This document shows, one piece after another, positions 48,609-56,873 of a stretch of DNA of 64,000 bases. The DNA is from JASHVB01 sp963780805. GTDB taxonomy: Bacteria > Pseudomonadota > Alphaproteobacteria > Acetobacterales > Acetobacteraceae. The number at the start of each line of letters is the position of its first letter. The first letter of the stretch is position 1. A model generated the notes under the pieces. That model worked only from the letters and a program-made list of their open reading frames with translations, made no database searches and was not told the origin of the DNA. Location: positions 62,001-126,000 of the forward strand of contig CAWADP010000021.1 in NCBI GenBank assembly GCA_963780805.1, read 5' to 3'. The translations under genes and the position numbers were made by a program.

Positions 48609-49373
48609 ATGGCGGAACTCGATGCACGGCGGCAGAAGCTGAAGGACGACTTCGTCGCCGCGCGCGGCTACTGGAGCTCGCTGTGGGACGGCGTGCTGGA
48701 ACTGGCGCCGGAGTACTTCGAGGCGTACAGCGTGTTTTCCTCGGTGCCGTGGAAGCACGGCACGCTGCCGCCGAAGATCAAGGAACTGATCTACGTGGCG
48801 GTCGATGCGTCCACGACGCATTTGTACAATCCGGGGACGCGCATCCATATCGCCAACGCCCTGCGCCAGGGCGCGACGCGCGACGAGGTGATGGAAGTGC
48901 TGCAGCTCGTGTCGGTGCTGGGCATCCATACCATGACGACCGGGCTGCCGATCCTGGTGGATGAGCTGCGCAAGGCGGACCGTGGCGACGAGGTGGCGGC
49001 GGCGGCGCTGACGCCGGAGCAAGAGCAGACGAAGCAGGCGTTCGTGGCGACGCGCGGGTATTGGACCCCGGTGTGGGAGCAGTTGCTGACGCTGTCTCCG
49101 GCGTTTTTCGATGCGTATGCGCGGCTGTCGTCGGTGCCATGGACGCATGGGACGCTGGAGCCGAAGATCAAGGAATTCCTCTATATCGCGATCGACGCGG
49201 CGACGACGCATCTCTATGTGCCGGGGCTGCGCGTGCATATCCAGAACGCGCTGCGGCTGGGGGCGACGGTGGCGGAGGTGATGGAAGTGCTGGAACTGAC
49301 CAGCGCGATCGGCATTCATACGATCACCGAGGGCGTGCCGGTGCTGATGGAGGAGGCGAAGAGGGCGGGTTGA
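48609..49373 (+). CDS. duplicated carboxymuconolactone decarboxylase-like protein
   Basis: Protein of 254 residues made of two similar halves: FVAARGYWSSLWDGVLEL and FVATRGYWTPVWEQLLTL, each followed by VPW.HGTL.PKIKE..Y.A.DA.TTHLY.PG...H..NAL..GAT..EVMEVL. This is the CMD/AhpD fold in tandem. The CxxC redox cysteines of AhpD are missing in both halves, so a non-peroxidase role is likely. GGGAGG precedes the ATG at 48609. Confidence 0.85.
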   Translation: MAELDARRQKLKDDFVAARGYWSSLWDGVLELAPEYFEAYSVFSSVPWKHGTLPPKIKELIYVAVDASTTHLYNPGTRIHIANALRQGATRDEVMEVLQLVSVLGIHTMTTGLPILVDELRKADRGDEVAAAALTPEQEQTKQAFVATRGYWTPVWEQLLTLSPAFFDAYARLSSVPWTHGTLEPKIKEFLYIAIDAATTHLYVPGLRVHIQNALRLGATVAEVMEVLELTSAIGIHTITEGVPVLMEEAKRAG

Positions 49374-49921
49374 ATAGTTGAATAGCGGTGCGGGCGCCGT
49401 AGCGGGACGCGCTTGTGCTGGGATGCGAGCAACGCCGTGCGCCTGACGCCGTGCGGCACCCAGGCAGCGACGACCATCAGCGGTCGGCTGGATGATCACA
49501 GGAGGCGTGGCGGGAACTGAACGGCGCGACAAGGGGCTTGCGTCAGCGATGCGCGCGGCCGGCGCCGGGGTGCCGACCCACCGTGGCTTCTCAGGCTCTG
49601 CCATCGATGTAGGGCGAGGGGCCGCATGCCGGTTGCCGGCCCATCCGCGTGGATCAGCGTGCATCTTGCTCTTATCTGCGTTTCAATTCTTGCTTTGCCG
49701 CCAACCGGGACCATGCCCTGCTGGGCGCTGGCAACGGCAGGGGACAAGACTCCATGCGCAGCGGAACCCCCGGAACTGACGTTGCCAACGCAGCCGCTGC
49801 ATGTCCGTACCCGGAGGAAAGCGGCTCCATCCCGGAGCCACCGCACCGACCGCACTGACCGCACGCTTGCACACCTCGCCGCTGCCCCCACCGCGTTTTC
49901 TGCATCCTTCCGTTATTATGT
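49374..49921. other. gap at left edge of the accessory island
   Basis: No gene or clear repeat is supported in these roughly 550 bases. Short open frames on both strands look like background. Confidence 0.5.
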
Positions 49922-49950
49922 TTGACATATCCTCCCGCCTGTGCTAACAC
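49922..49950 (+). promoter_or_regulatory. sigma-70-like promoter
   Basis: A perfect -35 TTGACA at 49922-49927, a 17-base spacer, then TAACAC at 49945-49950 as a weak -10. It lies about 50 bases before the hypothetical gene at 50003. Confidence 0.5.
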
Positions 49951-50002
49951 CCACGCCGCTTGGTGCAACCCGCGAAGAAAGGCGACGCCCGTCAGTCCCG
50001 CC

Positions 50003-50443
50003 ATGATGTCCAACGCAATCACCGCTCCGGCCGACGCCTACGCCCCCGGTGCAGACCGGGACGGGACAAATGCGTCCGCGCGCCTGCCCGAGTGGCTCGT
50101 CCACCTCATGGCGCTGGTCATCCGCTTTATCGTCGAGCATAGCCTCGCCGCGCGCACACGCCGCTTCAGCCTGCCGTCATGGTGGCACTATCGGCCGGAT
50201 CTGCCGCCCGGCTCCGTGCAGCAACTGGCCGCATCGAGACGCGGCGCGTTCGGCAATGCGATCGCCTGGATGTGCCGCCGCCGCGGCATTGGGCCGGGGC
50301 ATCCGGATTGGCCGGAGCTGTCGCGTGCAATCGTGGCGTTCGGCGGCAGCGTCGCGGGGTTCCGCGCCGGCCTTCCCGCGTGCGGGCTGCAATGGTGGGA
50401 GCATACCATCACGATTGGCAGACTAAGGAAATCAATGGGTTAG
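50003..50443 (+). CDS. hypothetical protein, 146 residues
   Basis: Starts MMSNAITAPADAYAPG. The central part LPEWLVHLMALVIRFIVEHS is amphipathic to hydrophobic, followed by a Trp/Arg-rich region (SLPSWWHYRPDLPPGSVQQL) and CGLQWWEHTI. It could be membrane-associated through one helix. A promoter-like sequence lies upstream. No family is recognised. An ATG three bases in is an equal start choice. Confidence 0.55.
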   Translation: MMSNAITAPADAYAPGADRDGTNASARLPEWLVHLMALVIRFIVEHSLAARTRRFSLPSWWHYRPDLPPGSVQQLAASRRGAFGNAIAWMCRRRGIGPGHPDWPELSRAIVAFGGSVAGFRAGLPACGLQWWEHTITIGRLRKSMG

Positions 50444-50646
50444 GGATACAGCCCGTCGTCCAGGCTTGTGCGGACCATCCGGTCTGGCGGCGGCTGCACC
50501 AGCACGACAAGGTTGGCTGGCGTCGGGCGGGAAAAGGCGGAGCCGGGAGGCACCTGGAGCGGACAACAAAACCCGCCACGATGAGGCTTGAGGCCGGGAG
50601 GGTCGTTTCCTATCTGTGCTGAAGTGCTTTACGAAGCTACGATACT

Positions 50647-51054
50647 ATGGAGCCGACGGGGATGGGAATCATCACCTTCGCTGGGGCATTGGCCGTGATG
50701 TTCATGGGCGCCTTTGCTGCGCCCCGAGGCTGGAAAGTTTGGCCGGAAGCCCCTGTCCAGGCATATGTCTGGTTTCTTGTCGGTCTGGCACCGATCTTGG
50801 GGGTGTGTGTGATGTGGGTACGAACGGGGGATCAACCGGTGTGGGCTGTCAGGGTCGTCTTGTGTTCGATTTTGGGCGCGGTTGGCGTCATCACTGGATT
50901 GTCCATAACTGAGGCGATGTATCCTGTGGCGAACGCTCAACCGACACAGCCGACGCAATCGGCCCCCTCCGTCGGCAGCAACAATACCGTCGTGAACATG
51001 ACTCCGCCTCCGAGTATGGGAAGCGGAAACACCTTTGTCGGCCCAACCGACTGA
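50647..51054 (+). CDS. hypothetical membrane protein with Asn/Pro/Ser tail
   Basis: About 135 residues: three hydrophobic helices (MGIITFAGALAVMFMGAFAA, AYVWFLVGLAPILGVCVMWV, VVLCSILGAVGVITGLSI), then a low-complexity hydrophilic tail with QPTQPTQSAPSVGSNNTVV. The topology suggests an inner-membrane protein with an exposed tail. The ATG at 50662 is an alternative start with GGAG upstream. No family is recognised. Confidence 0.5.
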   Translation: MEPTGMGIITFAGALAVMFMGAFAAPRGWKVWPEAPVQAYVWFLVGLAPILGVCVMWVRTGDQPVWAVRVVLCSILGAVGVITGLSITEAMYPVANAQPTQPTQSAPSVGSNNTVVNMTPPPSMGSGNTFVGPTD

Positions 51055-51241
51055 AACGGTGCTACGATTCTCAATCGAGGCGGCGTTGCGATTGGCGCTG
51101 GCGCACAAGCCGATCCAACGTCGATAGCAATCGGCGCTGGCGCAGGGGGCGGGAGTGTCTCCCATCCACCGAGCCAGAAGCCGTAACGTCCCGCCAGAAG
51201 CGTTCCTGGGCCAGCGCCAGCCGCCTTCGGGAGACTGCGCG

Positions 51242-51478
51242 ATGGAGTGGGTATCCTGTCTAGCCGGAGCGGCAGGTGGTTACTGGCTTCTTTTCCGGGT
51301 TTGTGAGTACGTGGAACGGCGTTACCAGCCGGTTCCTCCCGATTGGGTGCTGATAATGGGCGCACCGCCGTTCTTCTTTCTGTTCGTTTTGGGCGGCGGA
51401 TTTTGCGGGTTGCTATGTCAGGACATTGTATTCGACCACGGACGTGTCGCCCGCTATCTGCTGCACATTATGGGCTGA
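51242..51478 (+). CDS. hypothetical small membrane protein, 78 residues
   Basis: Starts MEWVSCLAGAAGGYWLLFRV and contains a second strongly hydrophobic helix (VLIMGAPPFFFLFVLGGGFC). Two membrane spans with a short cytoplasmic loop are likely. It lies in the island between other small membrane and secreted genes. Function is unknown. Confidence 0.45.
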   Translation: MEWVSCLAGAAGGYWLLFRVCEYVERRYQPVPPDWVLIMGAPPFFFLFVLGGGFCGLLCQDIVFDHGRVARYLLHIMG

Positions 51479-51532
51479 AATCACACCGAAGGCGATTTAC
51501 CCTCGCCGAACGTGGCGACCGTTGCACATTAG

Positions 51533-52052
51533 CTAGCTCACCAGTCTAAATAACTTTGCCTGCAATACGGTGGCCGATGTGTCCGAGATGAGGTTCACCC
51601 TATAGAGCATCCCGGCTATCCCCGATAGACTTGACCAATAAATATCTGCTGAATCTCCTCCACCTGTCACGCTCTCATAATAGACTCCATCTATCATTCC
51701 GTTGACGGTCAGGATAGGAATGGAAGGCACAAAACCCCCCTGACCTGCGACACTCCCAGTTAGAGTCATCCACGACCTCGCAGCCACTAAGGAAAATGTC
51801 TGTCTTGAAGAAGTTACCATCATTCCTAACTACATGTTCTAAAACGGTATTCGTTCTTGAATTCACGGTGAACTCGAGGTCAGAGCCGACCTTGAATCCA
51901 TATTTGCACTGATAGTCTTGATCCAATAACGGAAGCTTGCCATCTAGATCAGACCTCGGAGCGAGGCAATACGTCTGCGTCACCATGTGCGACTGTGTAC
52001 ACGCGGTCAATACCAGTAGCCCAACTATTAAGCAATCGCCCAGCCATCGCAT
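51533..52052 (-). CDS. hypothetical lipoprotein (one frameshift)
   Basis: Begins MRWLGDCLIVGLLVLTACTQS, a signal peptide with lipobox LTAC, so a lipid-anchored protein. The mature region (QTYCLAPRSDLDGKLPLLDQ, LEFTVNSRTNTVLEHVVRND) changes frame in a run of six G at 51737-51742; with five G it continues GGFVPSIPILTVNGMIDGVYY and ends KLFRLVS, 172 residues. Base composition is lower in GC than flanking core genes. No family is recognised. Confidence 0.6.
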
Positions 52053-52165
52053 CACCCACCCCGCTGCCATTTTGCTGCCCCGTTGCCGTGCGGCGTAGGG
52101 CTGACCAGCCGGTCAATTCCGGCGGCGGCGGAGGGGGGTTCGGAATGGTTCGCCCGCAACATCTG

Positions 52166-52540
52166 TCATGGTCTGTCCCCCCTGGCTTGTGGCGACATCG
52201 CGGCCTTGTCGAAGCTATCCGGCACGCAACTGATAGCGGCAAGGTTTGAGTCAAGCTCTTTTAAAGAACGCACCCTTGCCAGATCGCTGTTTGCCGCATC
52301 GATTTGGTTTGCCTGCAACAGGCGGTCGGCTTCCACCATAAGGCGATCACGTTCCTGGAAACTGAACGTCGCAAGCCCGGCGCTGCACCAATCTTCGATT
52401 GACTGGACTTCGGCGGGGTTTTTTGCCATTCGGAACGCGGCGTGCGTGTCGTTAACCACTTGTGCCGGGCTTTTCGGAAGTTGTGCGAAGGCTGGCGCGG
52501 CGAGCGACGCCAGCCCTAATGCCAGAACGACAACCTTCAT
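52166..52540 (-). CDS. hypothetical secreted protein, 124 residues
   Basis: Signal peptide MKVVVLALGLASLAAPAFAQ, then a helical mature domain (NDTHAAFRMAKNPAEVQSIE, FQERDRLMVEADRLLQANQI) with two Cys residues that could pair. AAGGGG precedes the start. It is periplasmic by prediction. No family is recognised. Confidence 0.6.
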   Translation of the reverse strand: MKVVVLALGLASLAAPAFAQLPKSPAQVVNDTHAAFRMAKNPAEVQSIEDWCSAGLATFSFQERDRLMVEADRLLQANQIDAANSDLARVRSLKELDSNLAAISCVPDSFDKAAMSPQARGDRP

Positions 52541-52667
52541 CGCTTGCCCCTTGGGTCCGGGCTGAGGGGGAGTCAGTCCACACTATCCCGCCACAGTAGG
52601 CGCATGAGTCGGGAAGTGCAACGACAACTTGCGGCGAGACGGATAGCTGCTAGATCGCCGACGCCCC

Positions 52668-52880
52668 ATGTCCAGGATCGTCATCGCCCGCAAACCGCCC
52701 CGCCGCCGCCGCCGGAAGCCGGCCCAGGCCGTCCAGATCGTTGCGGTAGTTGTCCATGCCAAGCTGCCGAGCAAGCGTCGGCGAGCGTCTGAGATCATTG
52801 ATCCGGAGATTGAGGCGAGGGTTGCCGAGTGGTTCGCCCGCAACATCGTGCGCCCGGATGTGGGTATCAACTGTCAATGC
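52668..52880 (+). CDS. possible small basic protein
   Basis: ATG at 52668 opens an Arg/Lys-rich frame (MSRIVIARKPPRRRRRKPAQ), then SKRRRASEIIDPEIEARVAEWFARNI. The EWFARNI end is also found, on the same strand, at 52141-52162, suggesting duplication within the island. No natural stop is near; the frame runs on across the opposite gene, so the end given is arbitrary. Possibly a phage or plasmid-type DNA-associated protein. Confidence 0.3.
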
Positions 52881-53314
52881 GTTTGCATCAGCAACGCAGC
52901 ATCAACATCACCCAGCAATCCTGTGGGCGGCACGCCAACCGTTTGCTGCCAGTTGACGATGGCTGTCCTGGTGCCGGTGCCGTATATGCCGTCGGGTGTG
53001 CTGGACGCCGGCAGATACCCAAGCGCCTGTAGCTTCGCCTGTAAAGCGACTTGCTGTTCGAGCGGACGCATCGCCTCCGCCAGACCCGCTCCGGACAACC
53101 GAGCCATCCAGACATTGCGTTGCGCCAGGTACTCACGGATCAGGCACGTTTTGACCGCTGATAGATCGGGAGCCAGGAGGTTGCCATCCTCGTCGATGTC
53201 AATGTTGCCATTCTGATCGATCCCGCATGCTTGCTGTGCGGCCTGTTGGAAGTTGATGGCCTCTACCATCAGCGGCTTCCACCCAGCCGGGCCGACCATC
53301 TGCCGCAGCACGTA

Positions 53315-54638
53315 GGCGATGCCCAACAATGAGCGAATCGGGTGGGCGAGCAGAGGGGCGAGTGCGAACGGGGTGGATTCCGGCGCGGACACGCAGCGGT
53401 TAGAATCGGCAGATGGTCGACCCAGCAGCAATTCGCGAGCGGTTTGCCGCGGTTGGTCGCGGCCTGAATGAGCGGGCACGTCGGCTGTTCGCGGCGGCGG
53501 AAGCGCGAACGGCGGGCTATGGCGGCATCGCCGCGTCTTCGCGGGCGACAGGGGTCGCACGAAGTACCATCGGCCGCGGGCTGAAGGACCTGGACGATCC
53601 CGCCTCGCTGTCGGGCGAAGTACGCCGGCCCGGTAGCGGCCGGCCGGCACTGACGAAGACGGATGCGACACTGCTGGAAGACCTGCGTCAGTTGCTGGAA
53701 CCGGCGACCAAGGGCGACCCGATGCGGCTGCTGCGATGGGTTTCGAAGAGCCATGCGAAGCTGGCAGCGGCGCTGTGCGCAATGGGGCACCGGGTCAGCA
53801 AGAGCACCGTCCCGAAACTGCTGGCAGCGCTGCAATACCGCCGGCAGGTGAATCGCAAGACCTTGGAGAGTAGTCGCAACCCCGACCGGGACGCGCAGTT
53901 CGAGCATATCAACACCGCGGCGATCGCCATGCAGGCCGCCGGCAAGCCGGTCATCTCGATTGACACGAAGAAGAAAGAGCCAATCGGCCCCTACAAGAAC
54001 GCCGGCAGCGACTACCGGCCGAAAGGCTGCCCCGAGCAGGTCAAGGTACATGACTTCGTCGACGCCGAACTCGGTAAGGTCGTGCCGTACGGTGTGTATG
54101 ATATCACGGCCAATGCCGGCTGCGTAAGCGTGGGCATCGACAACGATACGGCGCAATTCTCGGTCAACTCGATCCGCCGCTGGCTGCACCTGATGGGCCG
54201 GGAGAGGTATCCGGACACCGACAAACTCATGATCACTGCGGATGGCGGCGGTTCCAACGGATCGCGCGTGCGGCTGTTCAAGGTCGAACTGCAAAAGCTG
54301 GCCGACGAAACCCGACTGGCCCTGCAAGTTTGCCATTACCCGCCGGGGACATCGAAGTGGAACAAGATTGAACACCGGCTGTTCTGCCACATCACCGAGA
54401 ATTGGCGGGGAACGCCACTGACCAGCCGACTCGCGGTTGTCGAACTCATCGCCGCCACCACGACTAAGGCCGGCCTGACGGTGCGGTGCGAGCTCGACAC
54501 CCGGACTTACCCAAAGGGCATCAAGGTCAGTGAGCAGGAAATGGCCAGCCTAAATATCAAATGTGACGCCTTCCACCCGGAGTGGAATTACACCATTTCC
54601 CCCAGGCCGCCTTAACGCGGTAATTGTTGGGCGTCGCC
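53315..54638 (+). mobile_element. ISAzo13-type insertion sequence, 1324 bp
   Basis: Terminal inverted repeats: left GGCGATGCCCAACAATGA, right (reverse complement) GGCGACGCCCAACAATTA, 16 of 18 matching. Flanked by a 3-bp direct repeat GTA (53312-53314 and 54639-54641). Excision of the element restores the codons for QPYYVLRQMVG in the host gene, which fixes both ends exactly. It encodes one transposase. Confidence 0.92.
53413..54615 (+). CDS. ISAzo13-family transposase (DDE)
   Basis: Protein of 400 residues with an N-terminal helix-turn-helix region (GVARSTIGRGLKDL), then a Rhodopirellula-type DDE domain: VISIDTKKKEPIGPYKN, LMITADGGGSNGSRVRLFK, and HYPPGTSKWNKIEHRLFCHI (D, D, E). The frame is intact and nearly fills the element, so the IS may be active. 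Family assignment to ISAzo13 is from these motifs. Confidence 0.92.
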   Translation: MVDPAAIRERFAAVGRGLNERARRLFAAAEARTAGYGGIAASSRATGVARSTIGRGLKDLDDPASLSGEVRRPGSGRPALTKTDATLLEDLRQLLEPATKGDPMRLLRWVSKSHAKLAAALCAMGHRVSKSTVPKLLAALQYRRQVNRKTLESSRNPDRDAQFEHINTAAIAMQAAGKPVISIDTKKKEPIGPYKNAGSDYRPKGCPEQVKVHDFVDAELGKVVPYGVYDITANAGCVSVGIDNDTAQFSVNSIRRWLHLMGRERYPDTDKLMITADGGGSNGSRVRLFKVELQKLADETRLALQVCHYPPGTSKWNKIEHRLFCHITENWRGTPLTSRLAVVELIAATTTKAGLTVRCELDTRTYPKGIKVSEQEMASLNIKCDAFHPEWNYTISPRPP

Positions 54639-55610
54639 GTAGTATGGCTGCACCAACAGCAGATCGGCACGTGAAAGGTCGGCGTCCGAGCAGATGAGCT
54701 TGGTAACCTGTGTGTCCGCCCTGCTGCAATCAAAGCTGGGACCGAGTTCGCACGACCAGCGTCGGCGGCTGCACGATGCCAACCTCAGCGGGCGGTGGCG
54801 ATGGAGCGGGAGCCGGTGCGGGTGGCGCAGCGGCTTGCTGGTCCGGTGCAACGATATGGACGTCCATCAGAGCCAGATCATCACGAGTCAGCCACGCCAC
54901 CCGGTTTGGCGTTGTCTCGACCATCTTGCCGATGATCTGCGGCGGCACGTTCAGTTGGGCGGCGGCGCGTGCCATCGCTATTGTGCTGGCCATACTGGCG
55001 ATATTTTCCTGCCCGGCCTCGGAGGCGCTATGGACGCCGATCAGCGCATCAGGGGCGATGATCCTTGCTGACCCGGCAGCGAACAGCAGAAAGCAAGCCG
55101 AGGCACACGTCGCTCCAGGACCCACAATGACAGTGAGTTTGGCGCTCTGTATGATGTCTGCCAGTTTTGCCCCTTCGGAAAGTTGGCCGCCGGGGCTGTC
55201 GAGCATGATGGCCACGATGTGTGCGGATGGTGCGTCGATAGTCATCTCACGCATTAAGCTCATCAGGCGTGTGACATCTCCATCCACGATCTCGCCCATA
55301 CCGCTGATGCCCACCTTGTCGCCCGAAAGCGGCACTTGATGAAACTGCATCGCGTGTGTGGGATCGGCGAGAGTAGCCATCATACAGCAGAACATCCCGA
55401 CCGCGGCCGCCATCGCATGCATGCGGATCATCGGCAAACCTTTCCGAAAGTGCAGCGACGCTACACCATCAAAAAAAGCTTAGCAGACTATCCGAAAGCG
55501 GTAGCCTAGGATGACTGCCCCTCCCGCTAACAGCGAGGTGCAGTTCAGGATGCCAGAACGGTTCAAGGTCTTGCCCTGGGTTGTGATGGCGTGAAAGGTC
55601 AACGCGTAGC

Positions 55611-55904
55611 TCACGCCGGACGGCATTTTGTTGACCTATGGCAACCCATTTCGCACCCGACGATCAGGACCGAACCCTTGACAACCTGCCCGGCCTTCAC
55701 CCGATCGAGGAAACCACCAAGGGCGCCGTCCCTCTGGACATGCCGCCCGTGGTAGCCGGACAGCCCTTCGTCCCGCATGGACTCGTCGAGGGCCAAGCCA
55801 TTCGCTGCGGCGTAAGCACGGGCTGCATTTAGCTGGCGTTCCAGGCTTTCGCCAAGGCGTTGCTCAGGCGTGCTGAACCTGACGTAGCTGTATGCGACTG
55901 GCAT
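55611..55904 (-). pseudogene. truncated serine recombinase (resolvase N-terminal domain)
   Basis: The first 82 residues match a resolvase catalytic domain: AYSYVRFSTPEQ with the nucleophile Ser, then SLERQLNAARAYAAANGLAL and the FLDRVKAGQVVKGSVLIV segment. It then breaks into unrelated residues and stops, losing the rest of the catalytic domain and the DNA-binding part. It marks a former integrative element at this island. Confidence 0.8.
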
Positions 55905-56873
55905 GACGAAGCCCCCTCAAGTGATTGCGACTAGAGGTGACTCCCACGCTGGGCGTTATGTCTGTCAACCGGGAAATGATGCGAGAATCCCAACATCATA
56001 CCCGGGATGATCGGCGAGATCAGGGCGACGCCCGCCGCTGGGGCCATGGCGTTGCTGCTGTCGCGGCAGGCTGTTGCCGATGCTCCGCCGCCGGCACCGA
56101 TCGCCGTGCGTGCCAATGCCGTGCCTGCCAATGCCGAGCCTGCCGTGTCACCTGCGCCCCGGCGGCCGGTCTTCTCCCATGCCGCGACAGGCCCGCCTTC
56201 CAGGCGGGACTATCAAATCTGTCATGCCTGCACGACCGGGGCCGGATCACGGCCAGCCCCGCCGTCTTGATTCGTGCTGTCCGGAAATCCATTGCCGCGC
56301 CAGACACGATCTTTGCATTCAACGCGTTGAATGCCCCGACAGCTCCTCGCACCACGATTGAGTAACAACTCTGCTGTCCTGCGCCGCGCGTGCTGTGCGA
56401 GCGCCTCTGGCTTGCCGCGCCTGCCACGGCAATGAGACAGGATTGACCACGAAAGCACGAAGTCCGGCCATCTGTCGAAGGCCATCTGTCAGTGCGAGCG
56501 CAGCGAAGCAATCTGCTCGAGAGTGCGCACGTCACTCGCGGGAGATTGCTTCGCGGCGCTCGCAATGACAGATGGCCTGGCTTCGGCCGGCCTCCCCTCC
56601 CGATTTTTTCGTGCCAGGACCCCATGCACCAATTTCCGGCGCAGTGCCGGGCACGCGCACTGGATTTTCGAACCAGGACCCCATGCACCTATTGCCAGCC
56701 AATCCCGTTGCCAGCCAATCCCGTTGCCAGCCAATCGCGGTGTCGGCGCGACCAAGGTGCGCGTGTGGCCGCCAGACCGTGGTTCCCGACTGCCCTGGAA
56801 CCCCCTGCCGTCGCACTTGTTCCACCCCAGCCACACCGCTAGGTGCTAAACAACCGCAAGGAGGGCCCGTCCC
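55905..56873. other. non-coding right edge of the island with repeats
   Basis: No convincing gene. The stretch contains an Ala/Pro-rich short frame near 56007, REP copy 7 (56488-56570), two copies of CCAGGACCCCATGCACC (56611 and 56673), and three tandem copies of TTGCCAGCCAATCCCG (56692-56742). Confidence 0.5.
56488..56570. repeat. REP-like hairpin, copy 7
   Basis: GTCAGTGCGAGCGCAGCGAA and its complement enclose a short loop, upstream of gpmI. Confidence 0.85.

Larger units (their letters stand above)
52874..55437 (-). pseudogene. ClpP-like periplasmic protease with LprI-like and peptidoglycan-binding domains, split by an IS
   Basis: Removing the IS (53315-54638) and one copy of GTA restores one reading frame of about 411 residues. 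N-terminus: signal peptide, then a ClpP/crotonase-fold protease like COG3904 proteins, with MLDSPGGQLSEGAKLADII, catalytic Ser in GATCASACFLLFAAG and IGVHSASEAG. A Pro/Ala linker follows, then PSFDCSRADTQVTKLICSD, like LprI/DUF1311. After the insertion point come QQACGIDQNGNIDIDEDGN and a PG_binding_1 domain (LQALGYLPASSTPDGIYGTG). One further base insertion lies near 54750. It was probably a cell-wall-associated protease. Confidence 0.8.

Noticed and set aside
50937..51365. Minus-strand frame with Pro-rich and Ala-rich segments
   Set aside because: It is antisense to the small membrane protein genes and lacks a start signal or family.
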